64,000 nucleotides of DNA from Paeniglutamicibacter quisquiliarum (lineage in GTDB: Bacteria > Actinomycetota > Actinomycetes > Actinomycetales > Micrococcaceae), in contig NZ_JAHRED010000015.1 in assembly GCF_019084045.1 (NCBI RefSeq), positions 1 through 64,000 of the forward strand. Direction: 5' to 3'. The position numbers and the translations under genes were made by a program. The number at the start of each line of letters is the position of its first letter. Positions within the stretch are counted from its first letter, which is position 1. The notes beneath the pieces were generated by a model. It searched no databases and had not been told where the DNA came from. It saw nothing but the letters and a program-made list of their open reading frames with translations. Below are positions 15,077 through 23,616 of the stretch, piece after piece.

Positions 15077-16144
15077 ATGATCCAGTCACGCCCCTTGGGC
15101 AAGGCGCCCTTCGTCCTTTCGGTGCTCGACAATGCCATCACCGGGGTGGGGCATACGGCACAGGAGACCTTCGGGGAAATCATCGCGCTCGCGCAGTTGG
15201 CCGAGAAGCGCGGCTTCGAGCGCTTCTGGATGTCCGAACACCACGCCATGCCCGGTGCCGTGACCTCCTCGCCCCAGTTGATGGTCGCTCGCCTGACCGG
15301 CGAGACGCAGCGGATCCGCCTCGGTGCCGGCGGCGTGATGCTGCCCAACCACGCACCCTTGGTGATCGCCGAACAGTTCGGCATGCTCGAGTCGCTCGCC
15401 CCGGGACGCATCGACCTCGGCCTGGGCCGCGCGCCGGGAACCGACGGGCAGACGGCGGCGGCGCTGCGACGGCGCCACAACGCCAATGACGACTTTCCCC
15501 AGCAGGTGCTGGAACTGCTCGGCTTCATCGACGACGACTTCCCGCAGGGACACCCGTACCAAGATGTCCACGCCGTGCCGGGTCCCTGGCTCGCGGAACA
15601 GAACCGGGTGCCGCGGCCCGAGACGAATCCCGAGGTCTGGATCCTGGGCTCATCCCCGTACTCGGCGCAGCTGGCGGGCCAGCTGGGCCGCCCCTACGCC
15701 TTAGCCCTGCAGTTCGGCAGCGCCGACGTCGTCACGGCCATGCGGCTCTACCGCGAGAACTTCAGGCCCTCGGAGCTGCTGGGCGAGCCGTACAGCCTGG
15801 TCAGCGTGGGCGCGATCGCCGACAACGACCCGGCCGAGGCACGCCGCCAGGCGACGTCCACGGCGATGGCGATGATGCGCATGTTCCAGCGCAAGCCCTT
15901 TGCCCTGCTGCCGCCGGACGAGGTCGAGGCCTACCCGGCCAACGAGCACGAGCGCGCGATCCTCGAGGAATGGACCGACCGCACGCTGCACGGCACCGCC
16001 GCGGAGGTTGCCCAGGGCCTGGAGCTGCTCCACCGGCAGACGGGTGTCGACGAAGTGATGCTCGTGGTCGGCGGCCACTCGCGCCAGGCCCAGACCCGGA
16101 CCGTGGAGCTGATCGCCGACCACTACGCCCTTCCCGTGCTTTAG
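15077..16144 (+). CDS. LLM-class flavin-dependent oxidoreductase (MsnO8 group)
   Basis: A 355-residue luciferase-like TIM-barrel oxidoreductase. Recognisable stretches are FGEIIALAQLAEKRGFERFW, MSEHHAMPGAVTSSPQLMVA, RIRLGAGGVMLPNHAPLVIA, LAPGRIDLGLGRAPGTDG and EVWILGSSPYSAQLAGQLG. These enzymes use FMNH2 or F420; the SEHH and GRAPGTD signatures fit the FMN type, though the substrate is unknown. ATG at 15077 follows GAGAGAACCC; another ATG at 15056 would add seven residues. A promoter TTGTAT-N18-TAGCCT (14997-15026) faces the gene. It diverges from a CGNR regulator and converges with a response regulator 10 bases away. Confidence 0.93.
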   Translation: MIQSRPLGKAPFVLSVLDNAITGVGHTAQETFGEIIALAQLAEKRGFERFWMSEHHAMPGAVTSSPQLMVARLTGETQRIRLGAGGVMLPNHAPLVIAEQFGMLESLAPGRIDLGLGRAPGTDGQTAAALRRRHNANDDFPQQVLELLGFIDDDFPQGHPYQDVHAVPGPWLAEQNRVPRPETNPEVWILGSSPYSAQLAGQLGRPYALALQFGSADVVTAMRLYRENFRPSELLGEPYSLVSVGAIADNDPAEARRQATSTAMAMMRMFQRKPFALLPPDEVEAYPANEHERAILEEWTDRTLHGTAAEVAQGLELLHRQTGVDEVMLVVGGHSRQAQTRTVELIADHYALPVL

Positions 16145-16154
16145 CCGGGGGACG

Positions 16155-16823
16155 CTAGCGGGCCTCCGACTCGAAGACGCAGAGCGCCACCTGGACGCGG
16201 TTGTCCGCGCCGAGCTTTTCCAGCACCCTCCCGATGTGGGTTTTCACGGTTGCCAGGGAGATGAACAGCTCCTCGGCGATTTCCTGGTTGGAGCTGCCGC
16301 GCGCCATCGCCGCGGCGATCTCGCGTTCCCGCTCGGTGAGCACGGCGAGCCGTTCGAGTGCGGCGTTGCGCCGCGTGGATTCCGGCCGCGAGCCGGCGAC
16401 GGCAATGAGCTGCCTGGTCACCGTTTCCGAGAGCATGGTGCGCCCGGCGGCGACCTGGTTGATGGCCTCCATGAGCTCGGCCGGCGGCGTGTCCTTGAGC
16501 AGGAACCCGCTGGCTCCCATCCTGAGCGCCGAAAGCACCATGTCATCGGTGTTGAAGGTGGTCAGGACCAGGATCTTTTGCCCCGGGTCGGCCTGCAGGA
16601 TCTCCTCGCTGGCGGCCAGCCCGTCCATGACCGGCATGCGGATGTCCATGAGCACCAGGTCCGGCGCCAGTTTCCCGACCAGGGACACCGCCGAACGGCC
16701 GTCGGCGCATTCGCCCACGACCTCGATGCGCGGGTCGGATTCGAGGATCATGCGCAACCCGGCCCGCACCAGGTTCTCGTCATCGACCAGCACGATGCGA
16801 ACCGATTCGCCTACTGTCCCCAT
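16155..16823 (-). CDS. NarL/FixJ-type response regulator
   Basis: A 222-residue regulator of a second two-component pair. Receiver domain: IVLVDDENLVRAGL, phosphorylated Asp in LVLMDIRMPVMDGL, LTTFN and GFLLKD. LuxR-type helix-turn-helix: LTEREREIAAAMARGSSNQE and ISLATVKTHIGRVLEKL. ATG at 16823 is preferred (AAGG ten bases upstream, inside the kinase gene), with GTG at 16832 possible. The start overlaps the kinase stop by 13 bases, so the two are translationally linked. Confidence 0.95.
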   Translation of the reverse strand: MGTVGESVRIVLVDDENLVRAGLRMILESDPRIEVVGECADGRSAVSLVGKLAPDLVLMDIRMPVMDGLAASEEILQADPGQKILVLTTFNTDDMVLSALRMGASGFLLKDTPPAELMEAINQVAAGRTMLSETVTRQLIAVAGSRPESTRRNAALERLAVLTEREREIAAAMARGSSNQEIAEELFISLATVKTHIGRVLEKLGADNRVQVALCVFESEAR

Positions 16824-18052
16824 GGCAACCACACCTTCAGCACAAATTCTCCCTTGCTTCCCGGATCAATCTGCAGTTCCCCGCCGGCCAGCCGCACCCT
16901 CTCGGCCAGGCCGGTCAGCCCCAGCCCGGAGCCGGGCAGGGCCCCTGCACCCGGGGCCGGTGGCGGCACCTCGGCCAGCCTGTTGGAGGCACGCAGGGAA
17001 AGCCGCTCTTCCGCGTGCCCACCGATCTCCAGCCTGACATCCTGCCCGGGCGCGTGCCGGCGGGCGTTGGTCAGCGCCTCCTGGACGATCCGGTACAGGT
17101 GGCGCCCGGTGGCCTCGGACAGGGCGTCGAGGCGATCCCGCGCCTGCGGTTCCATGACCAGCTGGACCGCGGTGCCCACCGCCCGGCTCGCATCCAGGAT
17201 TTCCTGCAACTGTCCGAGGTTCGGCTGCGGCCTGGCCAGCTCGCCGTCAAAGAGCGTGTTGGGGTCGCGCAGCATGCCCAGCACCTCGCGCAGCTCGCCC
17301 AGGGCCAGGTGGGAGTTTTCGCGAATGACTCCGGCCGTCTGCCTCGTTTGCTCCGGCGTCAGGTCGCTGCGGAATTCCAGCGCCCCGGAGTGCAGGGCGA
17401 CCAGCGAGAGCCGGTGGGCCAGGACGTCGTGCATTTCGCGTGCAATGCGGGTGCGCTCGTCGGCCTTGGCCGCGTGGAGCTGTGCCTCCCGTTCACGCTC
17501 GGCACTGTGCAACTGCCGGCGCAGGGAAACGGCGAGCTGCCGCCGTCCCCCGATGTACATCCCCAAAAGCACCATCAACCCGACCATGACCAGTGCCACG
17601 ATGCCCACTTGCCACCAAGTGGTCGTGTCGTCTTCGGTCACCAGCTCGGCACCCACCAGGTAATCCCCCAGCGGCACGGCGGCCAGGAACAACGCCGAAA
17701 TGCCGGCGATCTCCCAGGGCCTGCGCCGAGTGGCGAGGGAAACCACGCCCAGCATGGTGAACCCCGCGCCGATGGAGGACGGAATCGAGAGCAGCACCAG
17801 GGCCGCCGCGATGGGCACCGGGAAGCGGTGGCGGAAGGGATAGAGCAGAAGGGCTGCCAGTCCGCACAGCATGTCCAGCCCCACCAGCAGGCCCACCGCG
17901 TCCATGTCCGCCTCGGAGTCCGGCGAATAGGATTCGTAGACGAAGGAAAAGAAGACGAATCCGAGCACGAGGCCCAGACCGACGCGCCAGGCCTCGGATA
18001 GGAACCGGCGCAGTCGGGTGCGCGGGGCGGCCGGTTCGTGTGCGGTGGTCAT
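16811..18052 (-). CDS. DesK-type sensor histidine kinase
   Basis: A 413-residue kinase. Five or six membrane helices occupy about residues 20-180 (e.g. VGLGLVLGFVFFSFVYESY, IVALVMVGLMVLLGMYIGG). A coiled linker rich in REREAQLHAAKADE leads to the HisKA_3 His in RIAREMHDVLAHRLSLVAL. The ATPase domain shows LYRIVQEALTNARRHAPG and GLGLTGLAERVRLAGG. The longer frame upstream of 18052 is intergenic read-through. It diverges from the CPBP protease gene at 18186, with 133 bases between them as a shared promoter region. Confidence 0.94.
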   Translation of the reverse strand: MTTAHEPAAPRTRLRRFLSEAWRVGLGLVLGFVFFSFVYESYSPDSEADMDAVGLLVGLDMLCGLAALLLYPFRHRFPVPIAAALVLLSIPSSIGAGFTMLGVVSLATRRRPWEIAGISALFLAAVPLGDYLVGAELVTEDDTTTWWQVGIVALVMVGLMVLLGMYIGGRRQLAVSLRRQLHSAEREREAQLHAAKADERTRIAREMHDVLAHRLSLVALHSGALEFRSDLTPEQTRQTAGVIRENSHLALGELREVLGMLRDPNTLFDGELARPQPNLGQLQEILDASRAVGTAVQLVMEPQARDRLDALSEATGRHLYRIVQEALTNARRHAPGQDVRLEIGGHAEERLSLRASNRLAEVPPPAPGAGALPGSGLGLTGLAERVRLAGGELQIDPGSKGEFVLKVWLPWGQ

Positions 18053-18185
18053 GGGCTTAACGTTACCGGCGGGGCCCGGGGGCCGGTATCGACCGAAAGG
18101 ACCACGTCGGACCGTCTTCCCGGCCACGGGAAGATCCTCCCAATTGGCGAGGCGCCCGGGGCCCCCGGTGAGACAGAATGGTGGC

Positions 18186-19247
18186 ATGAACACGATTCCG
18201 CCGCCGCACCAGCCCCCGGCTCCCGGCCCGCAGCCCGGCCAGTACCCGGCCGCGTTGGTTCCGGTGCCCCCGCCCCCGGCCAAGCCCTTGCCCTTCCACC
18301 GCATGGCACGCACCTACTCCGCCTACCGCTGGTGGAAGCCGGTTATGGTGGGGCTCATCGCCCTGGGACTGTACCTGGCCCTGATTTTCCTGGCCGCGAT
18401 CGTTTTCCTGGTCGCGACCCTGGCCAATCCGGAGCTGGAAAGCGCAGTCGACGAGTTCATGATCTCCATTGATTCGGTCGACATGTCCGACCCGTTCGTG
18501 TTTGTCATCTCCATGGTCTCGCTGATCCTGATGCTGCCGGTGATCCTCCTGGCCACCCGGATGATGAACGTCCAGAAGGTCGGGTCCCTGACCTCGGTGG
18601 CCGGGCGCATGCGCTGGGGCTGGCTGGGAGAGTGTGCAGCGGTGGCCCTCGGGGTCCTGGCGCTCAGTTTCGGCATCGGCTTTCTCATCGAAGTCCTCTC
18701 CGGCCATCCCTTCGCGCCCGATCTCGGCGCCCCGGACATGTGGCTCCTGCTCGGGCTGACCCTCCTGCTGGTGCCGTTCCAGGCCACCGCGGAGGAATAC
18801 GTGTTCCGCGGGTACCTGATGCAGTTGGTGGGCGGCTGGCTGCGCCACCCAGCCTTCGCCATCCTGCTGCCCATCCCGCTCTTTGTCCTGGGCCACGCCT
18901 ACGACATCTACGGGCAGCTGGACGTGGGCTTCTTTGCCCTGGCCGCCGGCTGGCTCACCTGGCGCACCGGCGGGCTGGAGGCCGCCATCGCCCTGCACGT
19001 GGTCAACAACTCCGTCATCTTCGCACTCGGCGCCGTCGGCCTGGTCGATGTCAGCGTCACCGAAAGCGACCTGCCCAGCCTGCTCGCGTCGATGGCCACC
19101 ACCATCGTGTTCGTCCTGGTCATCGTGCGGTTGGCCAACAAGCGCAAGCTCCAGCGGCTCAGCGTCCCGCCCGCGCCGGCGCCGGCGCTCGCCGCACCGG
19201 GACACTGGGTGCAGCCCGGGGACGGGAACGCACCGCACCAGCCCTGA
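18186..19247 (+). CDS. CPBP family intramembrane metalloprotease
   Basis: A 353-residue membrane protein. A proline-rich cytoplasmic N-terminus (about 1-40) precedes some eight helices. The three catalytic motifs of CPBP/Abi proteases are present in order: ATAEEYVFRGYLMQ (EExxxR), PLFVLGHAYD (FxxxH) and IALHVVNNSV (HxxxN). Such proteins cleave substrates inside the membrane and in bacteria are linked to prenyl-protein processing or bacteriocin self-immunity. The tail is again proline/alanine-rich. ATG at 18186 is chosen; the long in-frame extension upstream is antisense to the kinase promoter and has no family similarity. Confidence 0.93.
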   Translation: MNTIPPPHQPPAPGPQPGQYPAALVPVPPPPAKPLPFHRMARTYSAYRWWKPVMVGLIALGLYLALIFLAAIVFLVATLANPELESAVDEFMISIDSVDMSDPFVFVISMVSLILMLPVILLATRMMNVQKVGSLTSVAGRMRWGWLGECAAVALGVLALSFGIGFLIEVLSGHPFAPDLGAPDMWLLLGLTLLLVPFQATAEEYVFRGYLMQLVGGWLRHPAFAILLPIPLFVLGHAYDIYGQLDVGFFALAAGWLTWRTGGLEAAIALHVVNNSVIFALGAVGLVDVSVTESDLPSLLASMATTIVFVLVIVRLANKRKLQRLSVPPAPAPALAAPGHWVQPGDGNAPHQP

Positions 19248-19354
19248 TCCGACGCCTGTCCCAGCCCGCGGCGCAACGCGTAGGCTGGGACATCGACGGG
19301 TGAACCAGGAGCCACCGGGTTGGACGCGCCGTTCGCCCGGAGAAGGGACCACAG

Positions 19355-20089
19355 ATGGAGCACGTGCCGCGACGTCGCCTGCAATCGGCTGTCCGCCTGG
19401 TGGCGGCACTCTCGGCCGCGCTGGTGTTGGCCGGCTGCCAGGCAGTCGGGCCCGACAGACCGTCCGCGGAAAGCCCTTCGGCGTCCCCGAACGCTGTGCG
19501 CCAGGTGGTGGTCATCGGGGATTCGCTGAGCACCGGATTTGGCACCGGGCCGCAGCACGGGTGGCCGAACCTCATCGCCGCCTCGCCCCGGGACGATGCC
19601 CCGCCGCTGGAGATCCGCAACAGCGCACAAAACGGGAGCGGATACCTGAACGTCGGCCTCACCGGCACCACCTTCGCGTGGCAGGTGGAGCAGGCGGTGA
19701 CACCGGAGGCCGACCTCGTGATGTTCTTCGGCTCGGTCAACGACCTGCACCACGACCCCGCGGCGCTGGAGCCGGCCGTCGCGGAAATCTATGCGGCGGC
19801 CAGGCAGCGGGCCCCGCAGGCCACCCTGCTGGTGGTCGGGCCGCCGGCCTACAGCGCCCTGCCCGAGGCCAGGCGCCTGGCCGTCAGGGACCTGGTCAAG
19901 CGCCAGGCGCTGGCCGCCGGGGCACGCTTCGTCGATCCCATAGCCGAGGGCTGGCTCGTCGAAGACCTCGACCGGTTCGTGGGGCCGGACGGCCTGCACC
20001 CCACGGTGGAGGGAAACCACCACCTGCGCGACAAGATGGAGCCGCTCATGCTGGAGGCGCTGCGCGCGGGGTCCGCCGCGGCCGGCTAG
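19355..20089 (+). CDS. SGNH/GDSL hydrolase lipoprotein
   Basis: A 244-residue exported esterase-like protein. A basic start and hydrophobic signal (VRLVAALSAALVLAGCQ) end in the lipobox LAGC, so Cys27 should be lipid-anchored. SGNH blocks follow: VVVIGDSLSTGFGTG with the nucleophile Ser, FFGSVNDLH with the Asn, and GPDGLHPTVEGN with the Asp-His pair. It probably removes acyl groups from a cell-envelope sugar or lipid; the substrate is unknown. A good ribosome site GAGAAGGG precedes the ATG. Its stop overlaps the stop of the convergent response-regulator gene by four bases. Confidence 0.93.
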   Translation: MEHVPRRRLQSAVRLVAALSAALVLAGCQAVGPDRPSAESPSASPNAVRQVVVIGDSLSTGFGTGPQHGWPNLIAASPRDDAPPLEIRNSAQNGSGYLNVGLTGTTFAWQVEQAVTPEADLVMFFGSVNDLHHDPAALEPAVAEIYAAARQRAPQATLLVVGPPAYSALPEARRLAVRDLVKRQALAAGARFVDPIAEGWLVEDLDRFVGPDGLHPTVEGNHHLRDKMEPLMLEALRAGSAAAG

Positions 20090-20721
20090 CGGATGAGCCT
20101 GATGCCCCGCGCCCTGTCGATGGCCGCGGTGCGGTTGTCCACCCCGAGCTTGTCGTAGATGTGGATCAGGTGCGTCTTGACCGTGGACTGGGAAATGAAC
20201 AGTTCCGCGGCGATTTCCTTGTTGCTCCGCCCGCGGGCCAGCAGCTGCAGCAACTCGAGCTCGCGCGGGCTCAAGTCCGTGGAGTTGGCGCGTGCCTCGG
20301 GGGTCACCCGCGCGGCGATGTCCGCCGAGAGCACCTGTTCCCCGGCCGCCGCCGCTTCGACGGCCGCCAGCACCTCGGGCAGCGGGGCGTCCTTGAGCAG
20401 GTAGCCGGCGGCACCCGCGTCCAGTGCCGCCCGGATGTCCGCATCCGAGTCGTAGGTGGTCAGGATCAACACCGGCGGGCCGCCGATCGCGCGGATGCGT
20501 GCCGTCGCGGTGACCCCGTCCATGCCGTCCATCTGCAGGTCCATCAGCACCACGTCAACCCGCTGGCCCAGCGTTTTCAGCCGCTCCAGCTGCGCCAGGG
20601 CGGCGGCCCCGTCTGCCGCCTCGGCCAGCACCGAGAGCCCGCCCTGTTCGGTGAGCACCGCGCGCAGGCCGGCGCGCACCACCGGGTGGTCATCGACCAG
20701 CATGATCTTCAGGTTGGGCAT
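20086..20721 (-). CDS. NarL/FixJ-type response regulator
   Basis: A 211-residue regulator of a third two-component pair. Receiver: IMLVDDHPVVRAGLRAVL, phosphorylated Asp in VVLMDLQMDGMDGV, LTTYD and GYLLKD. Helix-turn-helix: LSPRELELLQLLARGRSNKE and ISQSTVKTHLIHIYDKL. Its ATG shares one base with the kinase stop (TGATG), a classic coupling arrangement, so start 20721 is preferred over the TTG three bases upstream. Confidence 0.95.
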   Translation of the reverse strand: MPNLKIMLVDDHPVVRAGLRAVLTEQGGLSVLAEAADGAAALAQLERLKTLGQRVDVVLMDLQMDGMDGVTATARIRAIGGPPVLILTTYDSDADIRAALDAGAAGYLLKDAPLPEVLAAVEAAAAGEQVLSADIAARVTPEARANSTDLSPRELELLQLLARGRSNKEIAAELFISQSTVKTHLIHIYDKLGVDNRTAAIDRARGIRLIR

Positions 20722-22022
20722 CAAGGCCTGCTTTCTGCGGTGGTGAGCGGGATGCGCACGGCCAGGACGGTGCCCTCGCCCGGCGCGGATTCGATTTCCA
20801 GGGATCCACCGAGCAGTCCCAGGCGTTCGCGCAGGCCGGCCAGCCCGTAGCCGGTGCCGTCGGGCCGCGGCCCGGCCGGGAGGTCGCCGGTGTCCATGCC
20901 GTCGCCGTCGTCGAAGATATCCAGGGTGACGGCATCGGGCAGGTACCCGAGGCTGAGGACCGCGCGCCTGGCATGCGCGTGGGCCGCGACGTTCGCCAGC
21001 CCGGACTGCGCGGCCCTAGTCAGCGCGGCGGACACCTGGGCCGGAAGGGCGGTGGCGGTGCCGTCCTGCCGGAATGCGACGTCGAACCCGTGGCCGGCAG
21101 CGGCGGCGGTGCGCTCGGTGGAGGCACAGAGCCGGCGCAGCTTGCCGGCCAGGGACTGGGCGCCGTCGCCGGCCGTGGACAAATCCGCCACGAAGTCGCG
21201 GGCCTCGGCGAGGTTCTCGGAGGCGGTGGTTCCGATGGTTTCGAGCCGTTCTGCCGCGGCCGTGGTGTCCCCCGCCGCCAGGGCCGCGGAGGCGGAGCGG
21301 GAGACCAGCACGATGCTGGAGAGTCCCTGGGCCAGGGTGTCGTGGATTTCGCGGGCCAGCCGGGTGCGTTCGGCCAGGGTCCCGGCGCGGTGCTGTTCCT
21401 CGGCGAGCGCCGCCCGGGTGGCCCGCAATTCGTCCAGCGCCAGGCGCTGGTTCACGCCCTCGGTGTACAGCGCCCGGTAGGCCATGCCCATGACGACGGC
21501 GAAGATCGCGCCGACCACCGGTCCCAGGATCTGGGGCAGGGCGAGGGAGCCGGAGTGGTACCAGCCGGCGGCCACGACCGCGGCGGTCAGCAACGCGACA
21601 GCGACGAGCGAATGGCGCTGGCCCAGGATGTGCAGGTGCAGGAAGAAGAGCGGGAACGCCAGCCAGGAGTAGTCGGCGTGCAGGTAGAGCAGCACGAGCC
21701 ACAGCAGCACGACCCCCGCCAGCCACCAGGGTGCCCAGCGCACCGTGCTTGGCGCCCGTCCGGCGGCATGCCGCTTCTCCGCAATGGTCCCGGCCAGGTA
21801 CAGCGCGGCCAGCAAGGCGGTGAGGGCGACGGCGGTGATCCGCCGGGGCATCGTCGCTTCGGAAAGCAGCACGCGCACCAGCCCGACACCCAGCAGTGCG
21901 GCGAAGCCTACGTGCAACCCCACCCGCAGGACGCGCAACACCATCTCGCCGGCCGAGGCCGTTGGGGCGTCTGCAAGGCCCGGCTTGGCACCGGGGCTTG
22001 GTTGCTGGGCAGGATCGGTCAC
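20721..22022 (-). CDS. DesK/MacS-type sensor histidine kinase
   Basis: A 433-residue kinase. Five or more membrane helices lie between about residues 30 and 190, rich in Leu and Ala. The HisKA_3 His is in RLAREIHDTLAQGLSSIVL. The ATPase domain has ALTRAAQSGLANVAAHAHA (a variant N box), IFDDGDGMD and GYGLAGLRERLGLLGG. The IHDTLAQGLSSI form of the H box is the variant found in MadS/MacS-type actinobacterial kinases. Partner of the overlapping regulator downstream. Upstream lies a 180-base gap before the convergent-facing hairpin of the next gene. Confidence 0.94.
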   Translation of the reverse strand: MTDPAQQPSPGAKPGLADAPTASAGEMVLRVLRVGLHVGFAALLGVGLVRVLLSEATMPRRITAVALTALLAALYLAGTIAEKRHAAGRAPSTVRWAPWWLAGVVLLWLVLLYLHADYSWLAFPLFFLHLHILGQRHSLVAVALLTAAVVAAGWYHSGSLALPQILGPVVGAIFAVVMGMAYRALYTEGVNQRLALDELRATRAALAEEQHRAGTLAERTRLAREIHDTLAQGLSSIVLVSRSASAALAAGDTTAAAERLETIGTTASENLAEARDFVADLSTAGDGAQSLAGKLRRLCASTERTAAAAGHGFDVAFRQDGTATALPAQVSAALTRAAQSGLANVAAHAHARRAVLSLGYLPDAVTLDIFDDGDGMDTGDLPAGPRPDGTGYGLAGLRERLGLLGGSLEIESAPGEGTVLAVRIPLTTAESRP

Positions 22023-22154
22023 ATCACCCAGCGTAGCGCCGCACCTTCACCGACCGGCTCCACCAAATGGTTGAGTCCAAGCGTCGTCTCCCTCGGGAAA
22101 CGGCCGGAGCTCCCCCTGTTCATCGCGGAATCCAGCGAAGTTTAAGGATGTATA

Positions 22155-22188
22155 GGGGAGTATAGGTTTTTTCTTATACTTTCTCCCC
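22155..22188 (-). terminator. Possible terminator after the CrtI-like gene
   Basis: On the minus strand GGGGA and GTATA pair with TATAC and TCCCC around a loop holding an A-rich stretch, with four unpaired bases on one side. It lies 16 bases after the stop at 22204. The AT-rich sequence differs from its surroundings. Confidence 0.45.
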
Positions 22189-22203
22189 GCAGATTCTCGC
22201 TGC

Positions 22204-23616
22204 CTAAATTTGGATCCCAAACTCGTGGCGCAGGGCGCTAAGGGCGGCCAGGTGACCGCTCATTCCGTGCACCGAGGGACCCGGCGGGGTTGAACTGGAA
22301 GCCAGGTAGATCCCCTGCGCCGGTGTCCGCCATGGATCGGTGGACAGCGTGGGGCGGATCAGCATGCCGCGCATGTCCGTCGCCCCGCCCGAAAGGTCCC
22401 CGCCGACCAAGTTGGGGTTCTGCGCGGCCAGTCCCGGCGCGGTGACAGCTTCGCTGTATTCGATGGTGTCGGTGAAGCCCGGGGCCACTGCCTCCAGCTG
22501 GCGGTTCATCACGGCGGTGAGGTCCGCGGGGCTGCCGTTGGGCACGTGGCAATAGGCCCAGAGCACGTGCTTGCCCGCCGGTGCCCGGCCTGCATCGAAG
22601 CGGCTGGGCTGGGACACGATGGCGTAGGGCGCGGCCGAGACATCGGTGCGCACCCGGCGTTCCTCCCGCCCGATCTGCGCGGCGGTGCCGCCCAGGTGGA
22701 TGGTCCCGGCATCGGCGAGCTGCCGGTTGCGCCACGGCACCGGGGCGTTGAGCACGTAGTGGATGAGGCAGGAGCCCGGTGCCCGGCGCGTGCCGGTGAG
22801 GATGTCCTTGTACTTCTGCGGCAGGGACTTCTCCGCGATGGAGGCCAGGGCCTCCGGCGAGGTGTCGAACAGGACTGTCTTTTCGGGGATCTGGGCCAGG
22901 TCGGTGACCTCGGTGTCCAGCTCGATGCTCCCCCCGGCCTCAACGAACATTTCCGCCAGCGCATCGGAGATCGCCTGCGAGCCGCCGATGGGGATCGGCC
23001 ACCCCCCGGAGTGCGCCGCGGCTGCGAGGAAGAGGCCTGCACCCGTGGATGCCGGTCCGCGCCCTCCCCCGGCGGTGTGGGCGCAGCAGCCGGCGACCAT
23101 CGCCGCGGCGATCTCCCCGGTTCCCAGTCCCGGGACCATGAGCTGCGCTGCGCGCAGCCCGAAGACGGACAGGGCGCCGAGCTGCCGGGGCGCGCGCAGC
23201 AGGGGGTGGAGCAGCAGCTCCGCGGTCCCCTCCATGCGCTCGACGACGGGTCCCAGGATCCTTTGGTACCCGGGGCCGTCGGCCCCCAGCTCCCGGACGG
23301 TCCGCTCCAGCTCGCGCCAGGCGATGCCGGCCCGGCCGTCGGGAAGCGGGTGGGCGAAGGAGATTTCCGGGACCACGAAGTCCACACGGTCCCGCAGGCC
23401 GATCTGCCCGAAGAACGGGGAGAGCAGCGCCATCGGGTGGACCGCGGAGCCCAGGTCGTGGATGGCGCCGGGGTACCCGAGCTCCCGGGTGCGCGCGGCA
23501 CCTCCCACGGTGTCGTTGCGCTCAAGGAGCCGCACCGAAAGCCCCGCCCGGGCCATCGTGAGGGCTGCGGCCAGCCCGTTGGGTCCGGCCCCGATCACTG
23601 CGGCGTCATGCGCCAT
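22204..23616 (-). CDS. FAD-dependent oxidoreductase, phytoene-desaturase-like
   Basis: A 470-residue flavoprotein of the amine oxidase/CrtI group. It has the N-terminal dinucleotide-binding motif AAVIGAGPNGLAAALTMARA, then ERNDTVGGAARTREL and PGAIHDLGSAVHPM. The typical C-terminal FAD motif RPTLSTDPWRTPAQGIYLAS is followed by GPSVHGMSG. Distant homologues desaturate carotenoids, but no other carotenoid gene is nearby, so the substrate is open. ATG at 23616 follows GGGAGC; the frame extends to 23655 without support. It overlaps the end of the GT87 gene by 11 bases, suggesting one operon and a linked task in lipid or envelope chemistry (inference). Confidence 0.9.
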   Translation of the reverse strand: MAHDAAVIGAGPNGLAAALTMARAGLSVRLLERNDTVGGAARTRELGYPGAIHDLGSAVHPMALLSPFFGQIGLRDRVDFVVPEISFAHPLPDGRAGIAWRELERTVRELGADGPGYQRILGPVVERMEGTAELLLHPLLRAPRQLGALSVFGLRAAQLMVPGLGTGEIAAAMVAGCCAHTAGGGRGPASTGAGLFLAAAAHSGGWPIPIGGSQAISDALAEMFVEAGGSIELDTEVTDLAQIPEKTVLFDTSPEALASIAEKSLPQKYKDILTGTRRAPGSCLIHYVLNAPVPWRNRQLADAGTIHLGGTAAQIGREERRVRTDVSAAPYAIVSQPSRFDAGRAPAGKHVLWAYCHVPNGSPADLTAVMNRQLEAVAPGFTDTIEYSEAVTAPGLAAQNPNLVGGDLSGGATDMRGMLIRPTLSTDPWRTPAQGIYLASSSTPPGPSVHGMSGHLAALSALRHEFGIQI

